Shown here piece after piece: positions 58,840-64,000 of a stretch of DNA of 64,000 bases. Both the position numbers and the translations under genes were made by a program. Position 1 is the stretch's first letter. Each line of letters begins with the position of its first letter. Location: contig NZ_SMGK01000001.1 of NCBI RefSeq assembly GCF_004339725.1, positions 310,001-374,000 on the forward strand, written 5' to 3'. This DNA is from Acidipila rosea (GTDB lineage Bacteria; Acidobacteriota; Terriglobia; Terriglobales; Acidobacteriaceae). Below the pieces are notes generated by a model. It did not search any database. It saw nothing but the letters and a program-made list of their open reading frames with translations, and was not told the origin of the DNA.

Positions 58840-60189
58840 ATGGCAAATGCAATTCTTCCCCTCGTTGTAGATCTGGTCCATAATGCCGCGCATCCGTTGA
58901 CAGGTTCGACGGATGACTATAATCCGCTGCTGAAATTGATAGGCGATTCTTCCTATGTGCTGCTGGGCGAGGCATCCCATGGGACGCACGAGTTCTATTC
59001 CGCGCGTGCAGAGATCACCAAGCGACTGGTGCGCGAAAAGGGCTTCAATGCGATTGCGGTCGAGGCGGACTGGCCGGACGCTTATCGCATCAATCGCTAT
59101 GTGCAGGGACGAGGTCCTGATGCGGATGCTGTTGAGGCCCTGAGCGGATTCCGCCGCTTTCCGGCCTGGATGTGGCGCAATGCAGATGTGCTGGACTTTG
59201 TCGGATGGTTGCGCAGCTATAACGATTCGCTCACAGCAGAGTCCTTAGCTCGAATTGGATTTTACGGTCTGGATCTCTATAGCCTGCATGCCTCGATCGA
59301 AGCGGTTCTCGGCTATCTCGACAAGATAGATCCTGAGGGAGCGATGCGAGCGCGGCATCGTTATGCGTGCTTTGAACACTTCGGCGAAGATGCTCAGGCA
59401 TATGGCTATGCAACCGGCTTAGGGCTAAGCCGTAAGTGCGAAGCAGAAGTGATTGCCCAGCTGGTCGACCTGAGAAGGAGTGCTCTTGCGTATGTGCGGA
59501 GGGATGGATGGATCGCGGAGGAAGACTTCTTTTCTGCTGAGCAGAATGCGCGGCTGGTGAAAAATGCGGAGCATTATTACCGAACCATGTTCGGAGGGCG
59601 GGTTTCTTCCTGGAATCTCCGCGATGCGCATATGGTGGAGACCTTCGACTCACTGCAAAGGCATCTCGCTACAAAGCGTCATTCTGCAAAAGTGGTTGTG
59701 TGGGCACATAACTCCCACCTGGGAGATGCGCGGGCTACGCAGATGCATGCAGATGGAGAGTGGAACGTGGGACAACTCATGCGTGAGCGATATGGAGAGG
59801 ATGTCTGTCTGGTGGGCTTCAGTACTTATGAGGGAACGGTGACTGCAGCGTCAAACTGGGATGGCCCCGGAGAGCGCAAGAGGGTGCGACCGGCGAGGGT
59901 CGACAGCTATGAAGGGCTGTTTCACAGAGCTGGCATTCCCGCATTTGTGCTGCCGCTGGAGCGGGGCACACAGGTTACAGCGGGACTCAGTGAGCCCATG
60001 CTTGAGCGGGCGATCGGCGTGATCTACCGGCCGGAGACGGAACGAGCCAGCCACTATTTTGAAGCACGCCTTTCAGATCAATTTGACGCAGTCATTCACT
60101 TTGACCAGACGAGAGCCGTAGAACCGTTAGAGCCAATCGCCATGTTGAAGGATGCAGAGCCAGCTGAGACGTTTCCGTCGGGAATTTAG
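58840..60189 (+). CDS. Erythromycin esterase family protein
   Basis: About 449-residue protein of the EreA/SuccA-like family. Family-specific catalytic residues are visible: LLGEASHGTHEFYSARAEIT (Glu, His), AIAVEADWPDAYRINRYVQG (Glu) and VVVWAHNSHLGDARATQM (His). The ATG at 58840 has GGAG 5 bases upstream; the longer open frame from 58753 overlaps the previous gene and is not needed. Despite the name, homologues beside phosphoribosyltransferases in environmental bacteria probably are not macrolide esterases. Cytoplasmic. Its stop overlaps that of the convergent PfkB gene by four bases. Confidence 0.88.
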   Translation: MANAILPLVVDLVHNAAHPLTGSTDDYNPLLKLIGDSSYVLLGEASHGTHEFYSARAEITKRLVREKGFNAIAVEADWPDAYRINRYVQGRGPDADAVEALSGFRRFPAWMWRNADVLDFVGWLRSYNDSLTAESLARIGFYGLDLYSLHASIEAVLGYLDKIDPEGAMRARHRYACFEHFGEDAQAYGYATGLGLSRKCEAEVIAQLVDLRRSALAYVRRDGWIAEEDFFSAEQNARLVKNAEHYYRTMFGGRVSSWNLRDAHMVETFDSLQRHLATKRHSAKVVVWAHNSHLGDARATQMHADGEWNVGQLMRERYGEDVCLVGFSTYEGTVTAASNWDGPGERKRVRPARVDSYEGLFHRAGIPAFVLPLERGTQVTAGLSEPMLERAIGVIYRPETERASHYFEARLSDQFDAVIHFDQTRAVEPLEPIAMLKDAEPAETFPSGI

Positions 60190-61160
60190 TCGTGGGTTAT
60201 CTGCGCGGCGCGTTCCTCTGAAGCTGGAACATAATACTCAGCGGCGTAACGAGGTGCAGTAGCCATGAGATGTTCGATGGCCTCGAGGGATTGAATGCCG
60301 CCTCGAGCTCCTACTGCCGTGCAGTTCAGCGCAGCAGCAGCGCATGCAAAGTCCAGCTGCCGTTCCAGGGGCCAACTCTGAAGCAATCCATAGATGAAGC
60401 CAGCGTGGAAGATATCACCCGCTCCGGTTGTATCGACCACAGAGACACGATAGGCAGGAGAATGATGATAGCGGTTGCCATCCCAGGCGAGCACGCCATC
60501 CTGTCCCAGGGTCGCAGCGGTAAGAAGACAGCTATAGCGGCGCTGCATCTGGTGCAAAGCCCTTTCCAGGTCAGGCTCGTTCATGAGCCGGCAAGGGAAA
60601 TCTCTGCTCGCGATCAGGTAATCGATGTTCTCAAGCAGCGCTTCTACACCAGGATAAGGTTCATCAAGATCGGCAATGACAGGGATGCCCGCATCCCGCG
60701 CCCAACTGGCAGCCAGGGTCGCTGCGGCAGTGTCGTGGCCATCTACATGAAGCGCGCGCGCATTCAGAATCCACTCAGGATTGAGATCATCGGGCTGCAG
60801 GATGAGCCGCTCATCTTTTCTGCAGAAGACGGTTCGCTCTCCTCCGCCATCGACGAGTATCAGTGATTGTGGACTGGCGCCCCCTGCTACGGTGATGAGT
60901 TGCGTTTCTACACCTTCGCGGGCGAAGGCTTCGCGATGCAGATTCGCTGCTTCATCGTCGCCAAGTTTCCCGACATATCGAGTGCGCATGCCCCAATGCT
61001 GGCAGGCAACAACGGTGGTCGCAACCTGCCCTCCGGGCAGCACATTCGCATGTCGATACTCGACCTTGGAGCCAAGCGCAGGGTAGGCCGAGAGATGAAT
61101 CAGAGTGTCAGTGGCGTTCAGTCCCACGCCGACCAGGTCAACCTTCGACGAATTCGTCAT
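60186..61160 (-). CDS. PfkB-family carbohydrate kinase
   Basis: Ribokinase-like sugar kinase, 324 residues, cytoplasmic, ATP-dependent. The N-terminal di-Gly region (LVGVGLNATD, VLPGGQVATTVVACQHWGMR), YVGKLGDDEAA and the catalytic signature VVDTTGAGDIFHAGFIYGLL near the C-terminus (anion hole plus Asp base) define the family. Specific sugar unknown. The 3' end overlaps the convergent esterase-like gene by four bases (shared TTAG). It is divergent from the beta-helix gene. No clear ribosome-binding site precedes the ATG at 61160. Confidence 0.93.
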   Translation of the reverse strand: MTNSSKVDLVGVGLNATDTLIHLSAYPALGSKVEYRHANVLPGGQVATTVVACQHWGMRTRYVGKLGDDEAANLHREAFAREGVETQLITVAGGASPQSLILVDGGGERTVFCRKDERLILQPDDLNPEWILNARALHVDGHDTAAATLAASWARDAGIPVIADLDEPYPGVEALLENIDYLIASRDFPCRLMNEPDLERALHQMQRRYSCLLTAATLGQDGVLAWDGNRYHHSPAYRVSVVDTTGAGDIFHAGFIYGLLQSWPLERQLDFACAAAALNCTAVGARGGIQSLEAIEHLMATAPRYAAEYYVPASEERAAQITHD

Positions 61161-61284
61161 GTTATCAATGTAAATGGAGTATTCATCCGGGTAACATCAG
61201 GAACTGAAGTCTGCATGGCAAGTTATTGAGCCACAGGCGATTCCAGCGATGATCCAGGCCAGAGTTGAGAAGGAAAACCGAGCT

Positions 61285-63054
61285 ATGGAAGAGTTGACAC
61301 CTCGCAAGCAGCGTAAGATTACCAATATTTTTGGAGCAGCGATCAAGCTCGGCGTGACGGCAGGCGTGCTTGCCTATGGTGCAAGCACGCTGATGGCTGC
61401 GGAGAATGCCAGGCCCGATTTCGGACCAAATGTGCTTGTTTTGAACCCTGCCATGCCGGCGGCGACTATGCAGGAAGAGATCAACAATATCTACGCGACG
61501 CAGCGGCGTAATGAATTCGGCCCAGAACGCAATGCCATTTTGTTCATGCCCGGTGAGTATCACCTAGATGTGCCGGTGGGCTTCTACACGGAGGTGCTGG
61601 GACTGGGAGCATCACCGGACAGGGTGCACATCACCGGCAATGTGCATGCCGATGCGAGCGCTCGGAACAACAATGCCACGACTACATTCTGGAGAGCCGC
61701 AGAAGGCTTTTCGGTGACGCCCACAGGCGGCATGATGCAGTGGGCGGTCTCGCAGGCGGTGCCTTTCCGTCGCATGCATGTTCGCGGAGATATGGTCCTC
61801 CATCAACATAACGGATGGGCGAGCGGCGGCTGGATGGCTGATGACCTGATTGATGGCAACGTCGGATCCGGTACCCAGCAGCAATGGATCGCAAGGAACA
61901 GCAACTGGGGCAGTTGGACCGGCTCAAACTGGAATATGGTCTTCGTCGGCGTTGAGCACCCGCCCACGGGTGAATGGCCTTCGCCACCCTACACAAAGGT
62001 GGAGAAGACCCCTGTCGTGCGTGAGAAGCCATTTCTGGAAGTTGATGCAGCAGGGAACTATAGTGTGCGTGTTCCGTCCCTCCGGAGAGATAGCTCGGGG
62101 ATCAGCTGGCGCGCGGGATCGACGCCGGGAAGGTCTATTCCTCTCGGCCGGTTTTACATTGCGCGGCCAGATGTGGACACGGCAGCGACCATCAATGCGC
62201 AGTTGGCGAAGGGCAAGGAGCTACTCTTTACTCCTGGCATCTACAGGCTTGCTGAAGCCATTCGAGTGACGCGGCCCGATACGGTCGTGATGGGGCTCGG
62301 TTTTGCTACGCTGCAGCCGGTTAACGGCACGGCTGCCATGACCACAGCGGATGCAGACGGGATTATCCTTGCAGGATTGCTCTTTGATGCGGGGCCTGCC
62401 AAATCGCCTGTTCTGCTCGAAGTGGGGCCGGATAGAAGCAAAGCTCACCATCGCAACGACCCTATTTCTCTCCACGACGTCTTTTTTCGCGTGGGAGGCG
62501 CTGGCGTGGGCCGCACCGGGATCAATCTAATAATCAACAGCAACGACACGATTGTGGATCACACGTGGATCTGGCGCGCAGATCACGGTGCGGGTGTGGG
62601 CTGGAATCTGAATACCAGCACAAACGGGCTCGTCGTGAACGGCAACGATGTCACCATCTATGGCCTATTTGTCGAGCATCACCAGCAGTTCCAGGTGCTT
62701 TGGAATGGCAATGGCGGACGAACCTACTTCTATCAGTCTGAGATCCCTTATGATCCTCCGAATCAGGCCAGCTACACGAGCGCGCCGGGAACAAATGGGT
62801 GGGCATCGTATAAGGTTGCGGACAGCGTGAGCAGCCATGAAGCGTGGGGCCTGGGAATCTATAGCGTCTTCACGAATCCGAATATTGTTTTGACCAGAGC
62901 CATTGAGGTTCCGCGCAAGCCCAGTGTCAGGTTTCACGACATGATTACTGTTTGCCTGGGCACGCATGGAGGGATCAGCAACGTTATCGACAACACCGGT
63001 GGAGCAACTTCGCTTCAGCCGCGTGTTACTCCCAAGGTTACGGATTTTCCATAA
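61285..63054 (+). CDS. Exported GH55-like beta-helix protein
   Basis: About 589-residue secreted protein. An N-terminal signal-anchor (IKLGVTAGVLAYGASTLMAA) precedes two tandem right-handed beta-helices, the layout of GH55 (laminarinase/exo-beta-1,3-glucanase) proteins. First helix: AILFMPGEYHLDVPVGFYTE, LGLGASPDRVHITGNVHAD. Second helix: LLFTPGIYRLAEAIRVTRPD, VVMGLGFATLQPVNGTAAM, NSNDTIVDHTWIWRADHGAG. The two pectate-lyase-like halves repeat the FMPGEYHL / FTPGIYRL strand. Similar proteins are often annotated 'adenylyl cyclase' or 'coagulation factor 5/8', which the sequence does not support. Start 61285 has GAAGGA upstream; ATG 61249 is possible. Confidence 0.7.
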   Translation: MEELTPRKQRKITNIFGAAIKLGVTAGVLAYGASTLMAAENARPDFGPNVLVLNPAMPAATMQEEINNIYATQRRNEFGPERNAILFMPGEYHLDVPVGFYTEVLGLGASPDRVHITGNVHADASARNNNATTTFWRAAEGFSVTPTGGMMQWAVSQAVPFRRMHVRGDMVLHQHNGWASGGWMADDLIDGNVGSGTQQQWIARNSNWGSWTGSNWNMVFVGVEHPPTGEWPSPPYTKVEKTPVVREKPFLEVDAAGNYSVRVPSLRRDSSGISWRAGSTPGRSIPLGRFYIARPDVDTAATINAQLAKGKELLFTPGIYRLAEAIRVTRPDTVVMGLGFATLQPVNGTAAMTTADADGIILAGLLFDAGPAKSPVLLEVGPDRSKAHHRNDPISLHDVFFRVGGAGVGRTGINLIINSNDTIVDHTWIWRADHGAGVGWNLNTSTNGLVVNGNDVTIYGLFVEHHQQFQVLWNGNGGRTYFYQSEIPYDPPNQASYTSAPGTNGWASYKVADSVSSHEAWGLGIYSVFTNPNIVLTRAIEVPRKPSVRFHDMITVCLGTHGGISNVIDNTGGATSLQPRVTPKVTDFP

Positions 63055-63064
63055 TTTCAGGCTG

Positions 63065-64000
63065 CTAGGCCGTGCGGGTCGAGATGATCTGTGCAGCGAA
63101 GAAGCCATCGCAAGGATGGATGCCGGGAATGGTTCGCAGGTAGTGGCCTGAAAAGGCGGTGGCGGGAAGTCCTTCCACCCTGGCAAAAGACTGAAGAGCC
63201 ATGCCGGGTGCACGGTCGACACAGCGCTCGACAACCTCTTCGTTCTCCTCCGGCTCAAGCGAGCAAGTCGAGTAGATGAGCCGTCCGCCGGGAGCGAGAC
63301 CTTGCATCGCAGAGGAGAGGATGGCGAGCTGCTTTGCTTGCTGGCGTTTCAGATCCGCGGGCGCGAGTCGATGGCGAATCTCGGGATTGCGGGCAATCGT
63401 GCCCGTGCCGCTGCAGGGTGCGTCACAAAGGATGAGATCGTACTCAGGTTCCAGCTGGAACGTGGTCGCATCAGCATGCAGGTAGCGGATGCGCTCCGCG
63501 CCGGGGGAACCAGCAAGAAGCTCACGCATGGAGTTGAGCCGGCGGCTGCTGACGTCGCAGGCTGTGATGACTGCCTCGGGGTTTCGCTCGGCAAGAATTG
63601 CTGTTTTACCACCGGGCGCTGCGCAGAGGTCAAGAATTCGCTGACCGTGGTCTGCAAGCTCAGCAATGAGCTGCGAGCCTTCGTCCTGAATCCGGACTGC
63701 GCCGGAGCGAAAGGCTGCGGATGCGGTCACATCACCGCGGACGACGCGTCGCGCGCTGGCGAGAAAGTCGCCCGGCGCGAGCTCTATGCCGTTGCTCAGT
63801 AAAGAAGCTTCGCTTTGCTCATCCACGAGCCTCAGGGTGACCGGAGGCTGCTGCTGATCGTAGAGACAGATTGCTTTGGCAGCTTCGGATCCATAATTTT
63901 CGGCCCATCGCGCCACCAGCCACTCAGGATGGGCGGCGACAGCATCGATCTGCGGGACAGATTGGGTCAGTTTTGCGCTTGAGGCGATTTTGCGCAGGAT
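63065..64000 (-). CDS. rsmB: 16S rRNA (cytosine-5)-methyltransferase RsmB (3' part, runs off window)
   Basis: SAM-dependent m5C methyltransferase for 16S rRNA (C967 in E. coli), also called Sun/Fmu. The C-terminal 311 codons are present; the frame is open to the window end, so the NusB-like N-terminal domain is mostly outside. Motifs: AHPEWLVARWAENYG, the SAM site ILDLCAAPGGKTAILAERN, DAPCSGTGTIARNPEIR (catalytic Cys) and YSTCSLEPEENEEVVE (second Cys). A GTG at 63916 is an internal Val of the conserved P-E-W-L-V motif, not the start. Confidence 0.93.
   Translation of the reverse strand: MLRKIASSAKLTQSVPQIDAVAAHPEWLVARWAENYGSEAAKAICLYDQQQPPVTLRLVDEQSEASLLSNGIELAPGDFLASARRVVRGDVTASAAFRSGAVRIQDEGSQLIAELADHGQRILDLCAAPGGKTAILAERNPEAVITACDVSSRRLNSMRELLAGSPGAERIRYLHADATTFQLEPEYDLILCDAPCSGTGTIARNPEIRHRLAPADLKRQQAKQLAILSSAMQGLAPGGRLIYSTCSLEPEENEEVVERCVDRAPGMALQSFARVEGLPATAFSGHYLRTIPGIHPCDGFFAAQIISTRTA

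Noticed and set aside
58840-60189. Macrolide resistance determinant
   Set aside because: Family match to erythromycin esterase is clear, but context beside a phosphoribosyltransferase fusion in a soil bacterium gives no support for a clinical resistance role.
61249-63054. Adenylyl cyclase assignment often attached to this kind of beta-helix protein
   Set aside because: No cyclase motifs; the tandem beta-helix pattern supports a GH55-like fold instead.
1-64000. CRISPR arrays, insertion sequences, phage genes, rRNA genes
   Set aside because: No regularly spaced repeats, transposase or integrase reading frames, structural phage proteins or rRNA sequence were seen in the window.

Overview
The window looks like chromosomal DNA of an acidobacterium (Acidobacteriota, probably a Terriglobia/Acidobacteriaceae-type soil saprophyte). 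This is inferred from three Oar-like TonB-dependent receptors with an N-terminal carboxypeptidase-regulatory-like domain (two complete, about 1150-1170 residues), many secreted glycoside hydrolases, moderately high GC and gene families typical of that phylum. No 16S rRNA is present, so the taxonomy is an inference. There is no CRISPR array, phage or intact insertion sequence.

Layout. 1-5.7 kb is mostly housekeeping: the 5' part of a TonB receptor, a DinG-like FeS helicase, a DUF4239-type membrane protein, the GTPase Der and tRNA-Leu(CAA). 6.1-14.6 kb is a carbohydrate locus: an AraC regulator divergent from a phytanoyl-CoA-dioxygenase-like protein, GH127, GH92 and a GH13 gene broken by a one-base frameshift. 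14.6-15.4 kb is a junk segment holding pieces of a nitrilase, an unknown gene and a cytochrome b. 15.7-19.1 kb has a TetR regulator with a palindrome upstream, translationally coupled to a GH2 beta-galactosidase. 19.3-25.8 kb is a tightly overlapping minus-strand operon for sugar or sugar-acid oxidation: ThDP enzyme, enolase-superfamily dehydratase, a 59-residue mini-protein, an internally duplicated membrane protein, gluconate-dehydrogenase-type small subunit and GMC oxidoreductase.

26.2-33.4 kb is a TonB receptor - TPR protein - GH28-like beta-helix operon, divergent from a membrane-anchored putative regulator. 35-43.8 kb has serB, a LamG-GH2 hydrolase, a PQQ-type quinoprotein and htpG. 43.9-55.9 kb is a second polysaccharide locus: a predicted (alpha/alpha)6 hydrolase, a lipoprotein sugar-binding protein + LamG/OB-fold histidine kinase + LuxR response regulator (a three-component sensor), divergent from another TonB receptor - TPR pair. 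56-60.2 kb is a stress-like cluster: a bacterial eRF1-like protein (baeRF10 type) divergent from a phosphoribosyltransferase-hydrolase fusion and an erythromycin-esterase-like protein, with CRP/FNR-like palindromes between them. 60.2-64 kb has a PfkB kinase, a GH55-like beta-helix protein and the 3' part of rsmB.

How it fits together. Two loci share one plan: a large outer-membrane receptor, immediately followed by a signal-peptide-bearing TPR protein, near secreted hydrolases, and divergently transcribed from its own sensor (a membrane-anchored protein in one case, a three-gene sensor in the other). This resembles a polysaccharide utilization locus in which a TPR protein stands where Bacteroidota place SusD. 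That locus, the three-component sensor and the GMC operon with its duplicated membrane protein are the best candidates for under-described systems. All function calls come from reading motifs and family resemblance; no database search was possible.
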